The notes: generated from the sequence alone by a model not told the origin. A DNA stretch of 61,418 nucleotides from JAZUCL01 sp045639125 (GCA_045639125.1 JAZUCL010000008.1:1-61418); one strand, 5' to 3'; positions 42,514-52,289 are shown, counted from the first letter of the stretch. Numbers and translations: made by a program.

Positions 42514-43632
42514 TTAACTTCCAAAATATTCACAGATTGCGTCTACTATTTTCTCCGATGCAAAACCATCACCGTATGGATTTTCAGCACGAGCCATGCT
42601 GCGATATACATTTTCATCGTCCATAAGTTCACACGCTGTCTTTACAATGTCATCACGTTCAACACCGACAAGTTTCAAAATACCGGTTTCCACTGCTTCA
42701 GGACGTTCAGTTTCTGTGCGAAGTACAAGTGTTGGCACACCAACAGCCGTTGCCTCCTCCTGAATTCCACCTGAATCAGTCATAACAAAACGACATCTTG
42801 ACATAAGATTATGATTGTCGGTAACTTCTGTCGGATCGATAAGATAAATTCTATCATGACCGTCAAGATATCGGTATACTATCTCTCTAACCGCAGGATT
42901 GAGATGCACAGGATATACGAAACGAAGGTCCGGGTATCTATTTACAAGGTCAAGTACCGCTTTGCATATATTTTCAAGAGGCTGACCAATATTTTCACGG
43001 CGATGTGCCGTTAAAAGAACGTGTGGGTGTGCATCTAAATCAAGTGATTGTAAAATCGAGTTTTGATATGTATATGTGTCTGATACTGTATACTTCATTG
43101 AGTCAATTACAGTATTGCCTGTTACATAAATACCCTCGGTAACTCCCTCTCTTAAAAGGTTATCACGATTTCTATTAGTGGGTGCAAAATGAAGTGTTGC
43201 AAGTTTTCCCACAAGAACACGATTCATTTCCTCCGGATAAGGAGAATACATATCAAAAGAACGAAGACCTGCTTCAACGTGTCCAACAGGGATTTTTGCA
43301 TAAAATGCACTTAACGCTGCAGTAAAGCAGGTGGAAGTATCGCCGTGTACGAGAACGATATCAGGCTGTGCATCTTTTAGTACCGCCTCAATACTCGTCA
43401 AAATATCAGAAGTAATAGTATAAAGAGACTGCTGTTTCCTCATAATATTTAAATCATAATCTGCTTTAACATCAAAACAAGGCAACACCATATCAAGCAT
43501 CTCACGGTGCTGTGCTGTGAGACAGACAATACTTTCGCATCTCTCATCACGTTCAAGTGCCTTGACAAGAGGGCACATCTTAATTGCGTCGGGACGTGTA
43601 CCAAACACAGACATTACTTTTATCTTTTTCAT
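42514..43632 (-). CDS. wecB: UDP-N-acetylglucosamine 2-epimerase (non-hydrolysing)
   Basis: The enzyme interconverts UDP-GlcNAc and UDP-ManNAc for cell-wall glycopolymers. The 372-residue protein shows VMSVFGTRPDAIKMCPLVKA, VLVHGDTSTCFTAALSAFY, GHVEAGLRSFDMYSPYPEEM, LLTAHRRENIG and VMTDSGGIQEEATAVGVPTL, all strictly conserved. The ATG at 43632 lies eight bases after AGGTGG. It is alone, divergent from a flippase gene. Confidence 0.95.
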   Translation of the reverse strand: MKKIKVMSVFGTRPDAIKMCPLVKALERDERCESIVCLTAQHREMLDMVLPCFDVKADYDLNIMRKQQSLYTITSDILTSIEAVLKDAQPDIVLVHGDTSTCFTAALSAFYAKIPVGHVEAGLRSFDMYSPYPEEMNRVLVGKLATLHFAPTNRNRDNLLREGVTEGIYVTGNTVIDSMKYTVSDTYTYQNSILQSLDLDAHPHVLLTAHRRENIGQPLENICKAVLDLVNRYPDLRFVYPVHLNPAVREIVYRYLDGHDRIYLIDPTEVTDNHNLMSRCRFVMTDSGGIQEEATAVGVPTLVLRTETERPEAVETGILKLVGVERDDIVKTACELMDDENVYRSMARAENPYGDGFASEKIVDAICEYFGS

Positions 43633-43779
43633 TGGAATAACCACCTAAAAATCTCGAAATTTCCTTTCTATGCTTAATTTCATAGACTTCGCTTAGACTA
43701 TAATACCATTTTTTAGCCAATATGTCAATCTCACCTTGACATATAGAAAAATAACTGTTTATTGGAAGGGACTTAAATT

Positions 43780-45354
43780 TTGAAAAAGAATATGTTTCTG
43801 TTTAACGGCCTCATAATGACATTGACATCACTGTTTTTACGCACGGCAGGTATTATGTATCGTGTCTATGTATCAGACAAAGTAAGTGCTGAGGGAATGG
43901 GATTACATACCCTTACGCTGTCAGTATTTACTTTTGCCGTCACTTTCGCTACAGCAGGAATAAACACAGCAGTAACGAGGCTTGTGGCTCAAAAACTTGG
44001 CCGAGGAAATAACGACTTTAACAGCATTATGCGTCGTGCCTTTTCATACGCTTGTACCGTTTCTGTTCTTGCCGCAATTACACTCTACATATTTGCAAAT
44101 TTTCTTTCAATACGCATTCTATCAGATATCCGTGCCGCAATACTTTTGAAAATTCTCGCTCCGTCACTTCCTTTAATGGCAATATCTGCGTGTATCAAAG
44201 GTTATTTTTTTGCACAAAGAAAAGCGTCTACTCCCGCTTTCAGTGAGGTAGTTGAACAGTTTACAGAAATGGCAGTATTTGCACTACTAATTGACAAATT
44301 TGCACCGAGAGGAATTGAATATGCTTGTATTGCAATTGTTATAGGTACTACAATTTCAGAGTTTGCCTCGTGCCTATATCTTGTAGCGAGATATTTTCAC
44401 CACAGACAACGAACGACAATATATACTAATGAAAGTCAAGTTGGACTTTTGCGTATTGCCGTTCCTGTCGCCCTTAGTTCCAGTCTTGGTTCAGGACTGC
44501 GTACTATTGAAAATATTCTCATTCCCTCCGCACTAAGAAAGTTTGGTTCTTCTCACGATGCCGCTTTATCCCTCTACGGCATGGTTCGTGGTATGGCAAT
44601 ACCAATTCTATTTTTTCCCGCCGCATTTTTAAGTGCCTTCTCTTCACTTATGATTCCAGAATTGTCTGAGGCATTGGCTACTAAGTCTGAAGTACGAATA
44701 CGTTACCTCACCGCCCGTGTTATTCAACTTACGTTATTGCTATCAATACTTGTAACAGGGATATTTCTTGTATTTTCAAATGAGTTAGGGTTAGTCATAT
44801 ACCAAAGTGCTGAAATCGGCCGTATTATTCAAATTCTTGCTCCTTTAGTTGTTCTTATGTATGCTGACACAATAGTTGACGGTATGCTTAAAGGTCTTGA
44901 CTTGCAAGTCCATGTTCTTTGGTATAATATTATTGACTCAGTAATACGAATTTTCCTAATATGGTTTTTAATTCCAAAATGTGGTTTTTGGGGATTTATG
45001 ACTGTAATGTATGTAAGCAATATAATAAATCCCGTTCTAAGTATTAAAAAACTGCTAAATGTAACAAAACTTAAAATATCAATATGGGGAGTCGTCATAA
45101 AACCCATATTGTGTATATGCGGTGCAGGTTTTGTCGTATATTGTTTGTCTGTTGTAGGTGGAGTATTTTGTATGACTCCTGTCGGTTTAACTGTCGGAAT
45201 TTTATCAATGACTTTTGTGTACTTTGTTTTACTTCTCTCCTTTGGTGCATTGACACAGGAGGATATTTTATGGCTTTGGAGTCTAATCCGTCTAAATCGA
45301 GGAAATTCCACTTGCAATCTTAAAAAAATCCCTTATAATAGAAGTAGGACATAA
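43780..45354 (+). CDS. SpoVB/MurJ-type polysaccharide flippase (MOP superfamily)
   Basis: The 524-residue membrane protein has about 14 hydrophobic segments. The start (FLFNGLIMTLTSLFLRTAGI, then MYRVYVSDKVSAEGMGLHTL) is typical of SpoVB and related lipid-II or polysaccharide flippases of spore formers. Other landmarks are APSLPLMAISACIKGYFFAQ and ARVIQLTLLLSILVTGIF. Several paralogues usually exist, so assignment to SpoVB itself is tentative. The start is TTG; a DUF436-family gene follows by 17 bp. Confidence 0.85.
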   Translation: MKKNMFLFNGLIMTLTSLFLRTAGIMYRVYVSDKVSAEGMGLHTLTLSVFTFAVTFATAGINTAVTRLVAQKLGRGNNDFNSIMRRAFSYACTVSVLAAITLYIFANFLSIRILSDIRAAILLKILAPSLPLMAISACIKGYFFAQRKASTPAFSEVVEQFTEMAVFALLIDKFAPRGIEYACIAIVIGTTISEFASCLYLVARYFHHRQRTTIYTNESQVGLLRIAVPVALSSSLGSGLRTIENILIPSALRKFGSSHDAALSLYGMVRGMAIPILFFPAAFLSAFSSLMIPELSEALATKSEVRIRYLTARVIQLTLLLSILVTGIFLVFSNELGLVIYQSAEIGRIIQILAPLVVLMYADTIVDGMLKGLDLQVHVLWYNIIDSVIRIFLIWFLIPKCGFWGFMTVMYVSNIINPVLSIKKLLNVTKLKISIWGVVIKPILCICGAGFVVYCLSVVGGVFCMTPVGLTVGILSMTFVYFVLLLSFGALTQEDILWLWSLIRLNRGNSTCNLKKIPYNRSRT

Positions 45355-45371
45355 CAGAAGGGATTGGTATT

Positions 45372-45917
45372 GTGTACGAAAGTTTTTATAATGAAGCAAA
45401 AATTGCCGTAAGTGAGTTGTGTGAAAAGGCAAAATTAAAAAGTGGCGATATAATGGTTATCGGCTGTTCGTCAAGTGAAATTGTTGGTAGTCGTATCGGT
45501 TCTGACTCAAAACCGGAGGTTGCCGATGCTGTATTTACCGCTATTTTTGAAACTTTGAAAGAGCGTGGTATTTATCTCGCAGCACAATGTTGTGAGCATC
45601 TTAATCGTGCCATAATCGTTGAGCGTAATGCTGTACCAAATGCAGATACAGTCAATGTAGTACCACAGCCGAAAGCGGGCGGTTCTTTTGCCACAGCCGC
45701 ATACAATGCTTTTGAAAACCCTGTTGCAGTTGAAGAAATTCGTGCTGATGCAGGTCTTGACATCGGTGGTACGCTTATCGGTATGCACTTAAAGAAAGTT
45801 GCCGTTCCGGTTAGATTGTCTATTGACAAAATTGGTGATGCACGTTTGCTTGCTGCTCGTGTTCGTCCGAAATTCATCGGCGGTATCCGCGCAATATATG
45901 ACGAAAATCTTTTATAA
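45372..45917 (+). CDS. ywlG: YwlG/DUF436-family protein (TIGR01440)
   Basis: The 181-residue protein has the family hallmarks IMVIGCSSSEIVGSRIGSDS, QCCEHLNRAIIVER and DIGGTLIGMHLKKVAVPVRL. Its function is unknown; the family is widespread in Firmicutes. Start GTG with AAGGGA upstream. It follows the flippase gene closely and ends at a strong terminator. Confidence 0.92.
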   Translation: MYESFYNEAKIAVSELCEKAKLKSGDIMVIGCSSSEIVGSRIGSDSKPEVADAVFTAIFETLKERGIYLAAQCCEHLNRAIIVERNAVPNADTVNVVPQPKAGGSFATAAYNAFENPVAVEEIRADAGLDIGGTLIGMHLKKVAVPVRLSIDKIGDARLLAARVRPKFIGGIRAIYDENLL

Positions 45918-45927
45918 GATAATACTT

Positions 45928-45961
45928 AAAGCCGTGTATCAATACGATACACGGCTTTTTT
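45928..45961. terminator. Terminator between ywlG and the MerR gene
   Basis: AAAGCCGTGTATC and GATACACGGCTTT pair across AATAC and are followed by T residues. The two genes converge here. Confidence 0.85.
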
Positions 45962-45962
45962 C

Positions 45963-46820
45963 TTATCCGTTTTTTTGTGCATACAGAAATTCATGGACAC
46001 CTTTGTGGAATATAAGCAGAAGTGAGCCAGTAATTGCCTTTATAAAAATCAATCCTGCATAGAGTAAAAGGAGAGGTTGCTGTGTTGATAATGCCCCAAG
46101 TTCTGTAAAATATTCAGTAAACAGTGTTGCAAGCAAGGTAATGTATGCAAATATGTTGATTATATCACTTGCGATATATAGATACCGCACCCAGCCGATA
46201 CCTCGCAATAGCATTATAGAAAATACGATGTCGAGAATCAGCGTTACAATATTGATGTTTATAAATAAGTTGCTAATTAAAGAGAATATTATATTTACCG
46301 CAACAATACCAATGACAATACGTTTTCCCCAAAGATAGCGATTTGCCTGTCGTTTTTCATACGATGCATATTCTGCATCTTTTTGTTCCCTGCTCTCCGT
46401 GTCAAATTTAGAGAAGTCGGGATTTACGTCTCTTGGTGGTAGTTCCATGCGATGAGCAACTGACTCCATTCGTGTTGCCAAGTCGTCAACTGATGATACA
46501 CAAGAAAAGTCAATAGAATTGATTTGGTTAAAAATGTCAATACGCAGTTGTTTCTCTTTTATAATACGTTCATTATATTCGCCGAGAATCATTGGTATTT
46601 TGTCAGGTGAAGAAAGCATCTGTTTCAACTCATCAATTGTAAATAGTGCACGGCGTAAAGTGGCAATCGTCACAAGACGTGCTACATCTTTCTCAGAATA
46701 GTCGCTATATGTTCTGCCGGATACGTTATGCTTTTGAGGGTAAATAAGTCCTTCTTCACAATAGTATCGAATGGTACGTTCACTGAGGCCTGTTTTTTCA
46801 CATACTTTTCCAATTCTCAT
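45963..46820 (-). CDS. MerR-family regulator fused to a membrane domain
   Basis: The 285-residue protein begins with a MerR helix-turn-helix (MRIGKVCEKTGLSERTIRYY, then CEEGLIYPQKHNVSGRTYSD) and a helical dimerisation region to about 115. After a basic linker (YEKRQANRYLWGKR) it continues with about four hydrophobic helices (residues about 165-275). Membrane-bound MerR proteins are uncommon; the ligand or stress is unknown. The ATG at 46820 has AAAGGAG eight bases upstream. Confidence 0.85.
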   Translation of the reverse strand: MRIGKVCEKTGLSERTIRYYCEEGLIYPQKHNVSGRTYSDYSEKDVARLVTIATLRRALFTIDELKQMLSSPDKIPMILGEYNERIIKEKQLRIDIFNQINSIDFSCVSSVDDLATRMESVAHRMELPPRDVNPDFSKFDTESREQKDAEYASYEKRQANRYLWGKRIVIGIVAVNIIFSLISNLFININIVTLILDIVFSIMLLRGIGWVRYLYIASDIINIFAYITLLATLFTEYFTELGALSTQQPLLLLYAGLIFIKAITGSLLLIFHKGVHEFLYAQKNG

Positions 46821-46882
46821 AAAAATCACTCCTTTACATGAATCGTACCATCTGACGTAGGGTAAGATGCAAGTATTTTTTA

Positions 46883-48016
46883 TTAAATTCTTGTATCAAG
46901 TCTACCTGACCAAGTATTACGAAACTCGTCAAACGTGTCATTATCAATACTTGCACGGATATTTTCCATAAGTTGATTGTAAAAATACAAATTGTGGATA
47001 ACTGCAAGTCTACCTGACAGCATTTCCTTTGCCTTAAACAGATGACGAATATACGCTCTTGAGTAATTGCGACATACAGGGCAATCACACAAAGGGTCAA
47101 TAGGTCTGTCGTCAGTTGCATACTTTTGATTATTGAGATTTAATATGCCATCTCTTGTAAACACGTGTCCGTGACGTGCATTTCGTGACGGCATTACACA
47201 GTCAAAGAAGTCAACACCTCTTGCAACCGCTTCAATAATATTTGACGGTGTTCCAACACCCATAAGGTATCTTGGTTTATAAATCGGTGCGTGCTCATTT
47301 ACAACCTCAATAATGTGGTACATAACATCGGCAGGCTCACCTACTGCAAGACCACCAATAGCATAGCCGGGCAAATCAAGTTCTGCAATTTGTTTCATGT
47401 GTTCAGCACGAATATCATCATAAGTACCGCCTTGATTGATACCAAACAGCACCTGTCCGGGATTTACTGCATCGTACATTGAGTTAAGTTTTGCAAGATG
47501 TTTTTTACAACGCTCAAGCCAACGTACTGTTCTTGCCGCAGACTTCAGAACATATTCTCTCGGTGCAGGATTTTCAACGCACTCGTCAAATGCCATGGCA
47601 ATATCTGAGCCGAGATATGACTGAATTTTCATACTCTCCTCAGGACCCATAAAAATCTTTTTACCGTCTACGTGGGAGTTAAAGTGAACGCCTGCCTCCT
47701 CGATTTTACGAAGAGAAGCAAGTGAAAACACTTGAAATCCACCGCTGTCGGTGAGAATAGGGCGATCCCAATTCATAAACTTATGAATACCACCGAGGCT
47801 TTTAATCAAATCCTCACCGGGACGAACGTGAAGGTGATACGTATTTGACAACTCAACCTGACATCGAACGTCTAAAAGATCCATACTTGAAACTCCGCCT
47901 TTAATTGCCGCCTGAGTGCCCACATTCATAAATACAGGAGTTTGAATTACTCCGTGAGGTGTTGTAAATATACCTCGTCTTGCACCGCTACTTGTTGTTT
48001 TAAGTAATTGAAACAT
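46883..48016 (-). CDS. tgt: tRNA-guanine transglycosylase
   Basis: Tgt swaps guanine 34 for preQ1 in tRNAs with GUN anticodons. The 377-residue protein has YHLHVRPGEDLIKSLGGIHK, the active-site Asp in ILTDSGGFQVFSLA, NQGGTYDDIRAEHM, GYAIGGLAVGE, the nucleophile Asp in GVDFFDCVMPSRNARHG and the zinc motif CDCPVC with a downstream HNLYF His. It follows queA on the same strand by 22 bp. Confidence 0.96.
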   Translation of the reverse strand: MFQLLKTTSSGARRGIFTTPHGVIQTPVFMNVGTQAAIKGGVSSMDLLDVRCQVELSNTYHLHVRPGEDLIKSLGGIHKFMNWDRPILTDSGGFQVFSLASLRKIEEAGVHFNSHVDGKKIFMGPEESMKIQSYLGSDIAMAFDECVENPAPREYVLKSAARTVRWLERCKKHLAKLNSMYDAVNPGQVLFGINQGGTYDDIRAEHMKQIAELDLPGYAIGGLAVGEPADVMYHIIEVVNEHAPIYKPRYLMGVGTPSNIIEAVARGVDFFDCVMPSRNARHGHVFTRDGILNLNNQKYATDDRPIDPLCDCPVCRNYSRAYIRHLFKAKEMLSGRLAVIHNLYFYNQLMENIRASIDNDTFDEFRNTWSGRLDTRI

Positions 48017-48038
48017 ATTTTATTCCTCTCGAAATTAT

Positions 48039-49064
48039 CTATCTTATCAGCATACAATCTCCAAAGGAGAAGAAACGATACTTCTTTGAAACAGCCTCAC
48101 AATATGCGTTCATTGTGTTTTCATAGCCTGCAAGAGTTGAAACAAGCATTATAAGCGTACTTTCAGGCAGATGGAAGTTAGTCAAAAGACCATCTACACA
48201 CTTAAACTTATACCCTGGATATATGAAAATATCCGTCCAACCTGAACAAGCACTTAAAAGTCCGTTTTCGTCTGCAACAGACTCGACCGTGCGAGTGCTC
48301 GTCGTACCAACTGTAATTACTCTGCCACCTGCACGTTTCGTTTCATTTATCATTTGTGCAGACGTTTCTAAGATTTCATAATATTCTGCATGCATTACAT
48401 GCTCTTCGATATTTTCAGCCTTTACAGGTCTAAATGTACCAAGACCTACATGGAGAGTAATCGGTGCAATTTTTACGCCTTTATTTCGTAATTTATCAAG
48501 TATCTCATTTGTAAAGTGGAGTCCTGCTGTCGGTGCAGCGGCTGAACCAAGGTGCTTAGAATAGACAGTTTGGTATCTCTCCTTGTCTGTAAGTTCCGTT
48601 GTAATATACGGAGGTAGAGGCATTTTACCAAGTTTGTCAAGTATTTCCATAAATATTCCGTCATAGGTAAATCGAATAAATCGGTTACCTGTATCACTCA
48701 CCCGCTCTACGTGTCCAACAAGTGAGCCATCACCAAATATTACAGTTTCTCCCTCTCTTGTCTTTTTACCGGGACGTGTAATACATTCCCAGAGGTTGTC
48801 CCCTTTGTCTGACAACAACACAACCTCAATAGGTGATGTGCCACCTTCTCTGTGTCCAAACAGACGTGCAGGAATTACTCGTGAGTCGTTAATTACAAGG
48901 CAGTCACCTGCCTCTAAATAGTCAACAATATCAAAAAAGTGTTTATGCTCTGTCTGTCCCAATTTTCTGTCAAGAACAAGCATTCGAGAATTATCTCGTT
49001 TCTGTTCCGGAGTTTGGGCAATCAGTTCTTCAGGTAAATCATAGTAAAAATCCGATTTTTTCAT
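48039..49064 (-). CDS. queA: S-adenosylmethionine:tRNA ribosyltransferase-isomerase
   Basis: QueA adds the epoxycyclopentane ring that becomes queuosine. The 341-residue protein starts MKKSDFYYDLPEELIAQTPE and contains DNSRMLVLDR, CLVINDSRVIPARLFG, GSAAAPTAGLHFT, THLVGLGTFRPV-like ITLHVGLGTFRPV, and TNFHLPESTLIMLVSTLAGY. It is the first gene of the queA-tgt pair. Confidence 0.95.
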   Translation of the reverse strand: MKKSDFYYDLPEELIAQTPEQKRDNSRMLVLDRKLGQTEHKHFFDIVDYLEAGDCLVINDSRVIPARLFGHREGGTSPIEVVLLSDKGDNLWECITRPGKKTREGETVIFGDGSLVGHVERVSDTGNRFIRFTYDGIFMEILDKLGKMPLPPYITTELTDKERYQTVYSKHLGSAAAPTAGLHFTNEILDKLRNKGVKIAPITLHVGLGTFRPVKAENIEEHVMHAEYYEILETSAQMINETKRAGGRVITVGTTSTRTVESVADENGLLSACSGWTDIFIYPGYKFKCVDGLLTNFHLPESTLIMLVSTLAGYENTMNAYCEAVSKKYRFFSFGDCMLIR

Positions 49065-49097
49065 TCCAATTTCCTTTCAACGCACCTGACACAGTAT

Positions 49098-49131
49098 AAG
49101 CGTCCGCTTACAACTATGCAAACGGACGCAT
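49098..49131 (-). terminator. Weak hairpin after the SpoIID-like gene
   Basis: GCGTCCG (49100-49106) pairs with CGGACGC (49123-49129) five bases past the stop codon. No good T-tract follows on the minus strand, so termination is only likely, not certain. Confidence 0.45.
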
Positions 49132-49135
49132 ATTC

Positions 49136-50860
49136 TTAATAATAACTGGCTATCGTAACGCCTGTGTAGTAGTGATTAATAATTTGATCAGCACTATATC
49201 CTTGCTCTGCCATTGCCTTTGCACCATACTGACTCATACCGAGGTTGTGGCCGTTACCGCTACCTCTGATAATATATGTGCCACTAAAGGATGTGGGAGT
49301 TTTTAGTGTACTTGCCACGAGTCCAGATGAACCACCACTTGACAAAACACCGCCAACGCCCATTGCATAAATTGCATCAGTTGTTGTGATTCCGTCTGAC
49401 GATAAAACCTTAATACCTGCTTCATACTTGTTAGACAAAACGCTAAGTATGTTAAATGACGATACAACAAACGTATTATAGGCATAGGACAAAAGTGGTG
49501 AGTTTGATGCGGTTATAGAAGATGACGATGCAGGTTTTGCAAATTCGTCAAGAGATGTAACTCGTGGATTTGCTTTATCCTCAAATATAAATCTCTGTGA
49601 TGAAGTGGAGATTTTATACACATCGTTTTTAAGAACAATTCGAGTCATTTCACCCTCGTATGTCAATTCCTTGCCGTTTGAGTCAATGAAATGGAGTTCT
49701 TTTACATTGCCTGCATCAGTATATACCGCATAGGCTTTTACAATTTGGGATATATCATTTCCTCTTGCTCTAAGTATCTGTGTAAGTTGTGAATTAGTCA
49801 CTTCATACTCCCATGACTTATGTGACATATTTGTTGTTGCCTCAAAATCATCGGCAACTGCACGAAGATATGGTAATTTTGAGTGCCATACATTCTCACA
49901 GTTTTCCGTTGCACCGCCATTTGATGCATGATATACGGCTTCAATCGGCTCATTGTTGTACACAATAATCCTGCCTCGTGTTGCATCAACAGCCGCATCT
50001 GTGTTTTCGTTTCTATTTTCACACCCACGATACACCTGACAATCAACTGTATTACATACATCAAAACCATAACTTTTATGCTCGTTGAGATTTTTAACTG
50101 TATATGTACGTGCAGCCAGTGCTTGTGCCTTAAGTGCCTCTATTGGCCATGACTTACTCATTTCATAAGGTACAACGCCCTTTATATAACTTTCTAAATC
50201 AATTACATTTATTACTGTCAGCCTTGATGATGAAGAAGAACGAATATACTCAAAACCTCCCTCATACTGACGAGTTTTGAACCATGTAACAGGCGTATCT
50301 TGGGAGTTTTGAATTGGTTCAACTGCCAGATTAGCACCTTTGCTATCAAAGCCAAACAGCACAGTTCCAGTATTCGTATCCGTTATGCAAACGCTTTCTA
50401 TTCCCGTTACACTACCGCCGTAACTATTTGCTGCATTTACCGCATCAGAATAATTTGAGTAACCGGCCTTACGCACATAGTATGCATTTCCTGTATAGGC
50501 CACATAACCGCCTATACTCTGTGCATACACGTTTGCCTCGTCAAAACTATAAAATGCTGTAGGTAACTGAACATGTTGAGATGTAGGTGCTTTCATTGTG
50601 ATTTCTACGTTGCTTATCTGTCCTAATTGATTAAAATTTCTTGATGCGTCGTAGAAACCAATTCGATAACCGCTTCCTTTTCCCGTAACGTTTTGGAGAT
50701 TTGCACTTTCCAAAACACTTGAGCCGTAATACAATCCCACCTTTATTTTCATTCCGGGATATATGCCGTTTACAACATCAACGGCTTTTGACGATTGGAT
50801 TGGAACAAACAATGTAATAAACATTGCAATACACATTAGTATACAAAGAAGTCGTTTCAT
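49136..50860 (-). CDS. SpoIID/LytB-domain protein (extended form)
   Basis: The 574-residue exported protein has a signal peptide (MKRLLCILMCIAMFITLFV, cleavage near residue 25). An N-terminal region of about 200 residues includes a SPOR-like segment (SFDEANVYAQSIGG, then YVRKAGYSNYSDAVNAANSY). The SpoIID domain follows: YIKGVVPYEMSKSWPIEALK, AQALAARTYTV, YRGCENRNENTDAAVDATRG, ASNGGATENCENVW and the C-terminal HNLGMSQYGAKAMAEQGYSA block. SpoIID is a lytic transglycosylase; this longer version could act in sporulation or vegetative wall turnover. Confidence 0.85.
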   Translation of the reverse strand: MKRLLCILMCIAMFITLFVPIQSSKAVDVVNGIYPGMKIKVGLYYGSSVLESANLQNVTGKGSGYRIGFYDASRNFNQLGQISNVEITMKAPTSQHVQLPTAFYSFDEANVYAQSIGGYVAYTGNAYYVRKAGYSNYSDAVNAANSYGGSVTGIESVCITDTNTGTVLFGFDSKGANLAVEPIQNSQDTPVTWFKTRQYEGGFEYIRSSSSSRLTVINVIDLESYIKGVVPYEMSKSWPIEALKAQALAARTYTVKNLNEHKSYGFDVCNTVDCQVYRGCENRNENTDAAVDATRGRIIVYNNEPIEAVYHASNGGATENCENVWHSKLPYLRAVADDFEATTNMSHKSWEYEVTNSQLTQILRARGNDISQIVKAYAVYTDAGNVKELHFIDSNGKELTYEGEMTRIVLKNDVYKISTSSQRFIFEDKANPRVTSLDEFAKPASSSSITASNSPLLSYAYNTFVVSSFNILSVLSNKYEAGIKVLSSDGITTTDAIYAMGVGGVLSSGGSSGLVASTLKTPTSFSGTYIIRGSGNGHNLGMSQYGAKAMAEQGYSADQIINHYYTGVTIASYY

Positions 50861-51002
50861 AAATAGATAACCTTTCTGCGTCACATATTATTCGACATAT
50901 AATATACGTAATCAGACCACTGCTAATTTCGTTTATAAGTTCTCGTATATGAAAATACACACTACAGTATACTATATTTTTCGGTAAATGTCAATTTTCA
51001 TC

Positions 51003-51032
51003 TTGACATTTCGCCATATTTCGTGATATAAT
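51003..51032 (+). promoter_or_regulatory. Promoter of the lysine riboswitch and dap operon
   Basis: TTGACA (51003-51008) and TATAAT (51027-51032) with an 18-bp spacer, about 15 bp before the riboswitch P1 stem. Confidence 0.8.
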
Positions 51033-51046
51033 TTGGAAAATAAATA

Positions 51047-51222
51047 GTCTATGATAGAGGTGCGTCTTGTAAAAAGTAGTTGTTTTAGACTCCGCAAGTC
51101 AATGATAACAACGAAAGGTACGGACGCCGAAGTATCGCACAGTGCGGTTGTTCGATACTGGGCATACGGAAAATATTCGTATGACTGTCATCTGCAACGT
51201 GCCGATGGAGTGCTATCTAAAT
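51047..51222 (+). promoter_or_regulatory. Lysine riboswitch (L box)
   Basis: The conserved core elements occur in order: GATAGAGGTGCG at the 5' side of P1, GAAAGGTACGGACGCCGAAG, CTGGGCATACGG, TATGACTGTCATCTGCAACG and GGAGTGCTATC closing P1 (51053-51057 with 51213-51217). The downstream gene is dapA, the first committed step of lysine synthesis. When lysine binds, the terminator at 51272-51302 should form. Confidence 0.95.
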
Positions 51223-51271
51223 CAAAAGTTCCTTTTTGTGCAAAAAGGCTCTTGCTTTGGTGGCTTGCTAT

Positions 51272-51302
51272 AAACCGGTTGCGTTTGCAATCGGTTTTTT
51301 AT
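51272..51302 (+). terminator. Riboswitch expression-platform terminator
   Basis: AAACCGGTTGC pairs with GCAATCGGTTT (one mismatch) around GTTT, followed by a T-tract. Confidence 0.8.
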
Positions 51303-51323
51303 GTATTCTTTTCAACTATTGGG

Positions 51324-51352
51324 TAGACATAGACGTATTTTTAGCGTATAAT
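51324..51352 (+). promoter_or_regulatory. Second promoter downstream of the riboswitch terminator
   Basis: TAGACA (51324-51329) and perfect TATAAT (51347-51352) are spaced by 17 bp, just before the dapA ribosome site. If active it bypasses lysine control. Confidence 0.55.
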
Positions 51353-51395
51353 AGAAAGAGAAACATTGACATTTCCGACAAGGAGGTAATGTATT

Positions 51396-52289
51396 ATGAA
51401 AAAGCCTGTATTTACAGGTGCAAGTGTTGCAATCGTCACGCCATTTACGGCTGATAATAAAATCAATTTTCAAGAGTTTGGTAAGATGATTGATTTTCAG
51501 ATTGCAAATGGCACAAATGCTATCACAGTTTGCGGTACTACAGGAGAGTCTGCTTGTATGAGTGATGAGGAGCATCGTGAGTGTATAGAATTCTGCGTTA
51601 AACACGTAGCAGGACGTGTTCCTGTTATTGCAGGTACAGGTTCAAACGACACAGCATACGCAATTGACCTTTCAAAACACGCTGAAAAAGCAGGGGCAGA
51701 TGCTCTTTTGCTCGTCACCCCCTACTATAACAAAGCAACTCAAAAGGGACTTATTCGTCACTACACGCAAATTGCAGATGCGGTAAATATTCCCTGTATT
51801 CTTTACAACGTGCCCTCTCGTACCGGCTGTAGTTTTACTGTTGATACATACGAGGCTCTGTCCAAGCACCCGAACATCAATGGTGTTAAGGAAGCAAGTG
51901 GAAACTTCTCTCTTATTTTAGAAACTATGGCTCGTTGCGGTGACAAACTAAACGTATGGTCTGGCAACGATGACCAAGTTGTGCCAATGCTTGCTTTAGG
52001 TGCAAAAGGCGTTATTTCTGTTGTTTCAAACATTCTCCCTGACGTTATGCATAATATGTGTGCAGAGTTTTTTGCAGGCAATATTACACAGGCTTCTGAC
52101 ATTCAAAAGAAATACTGTGAAATTACAAACGCTCTGTTTTGTGAAGTCAACCCAATCCCTGTTAAGACTGCTATGGGACTCATGGGTTGGAATGTGGGTG
52201 AACTTCGTATGCCTCTTTGTGAAATGGGCGACAAAACCCTTGCACAACTTAAAACTGCTATGACTAACGTTGGCATCACCATTAAGTAA
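51396..52289 (+). CDS. dapA: 4-hydroxy-tetrahydrodipicolinate synthase
   Basis: DapA condenses pyruvate with aspartate semialdehyde. The 297-residue TIM barrel has GTTGESACMSDEEH, GTGSNDTAYAIDLSKHAEKA, LLVTPYYNKATQKGL, the Tyr in LYNVPSRTG and the Schiff-base Lys in NGVKEASGNFSL. It is the first gene of dapA-dapB-asd; diaminopimelate also feeds cell-wall and spore dipicolinate synthesis. Confidence 0.96.
   Translation: MKKPVFTGASVAIVTPFTADNKINFQEFGKMIDFQIANGTNAITVCGTTGESACMSDEEHRECIEFCVKHVAGRVPVIAGTGSNDTAYAIDLSKHAEKAGADALLLVTPYYNKATQKGLIRHYTQIADAVNIPCILYNVPSRTGCSFTVDTYEALSKHPNINGVKEASGNFSLILETMARCGDKLNVWSGNDDQVVPMLALGAKGVISVVSNILPDVMHNMCAEFFAGNITQASDIQKKYCEITNALFCEVNPIPVKTAMGLMGWNVGELRMPLCEMGDKTLAQLKTAMTNVGITIK

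Noticed and set aside
46834..47121. Minus-strand 95-residue frame overlapping tgt
   Set aside because: It lies in another frame of the conserved tgt gene and has no recognisable domain.
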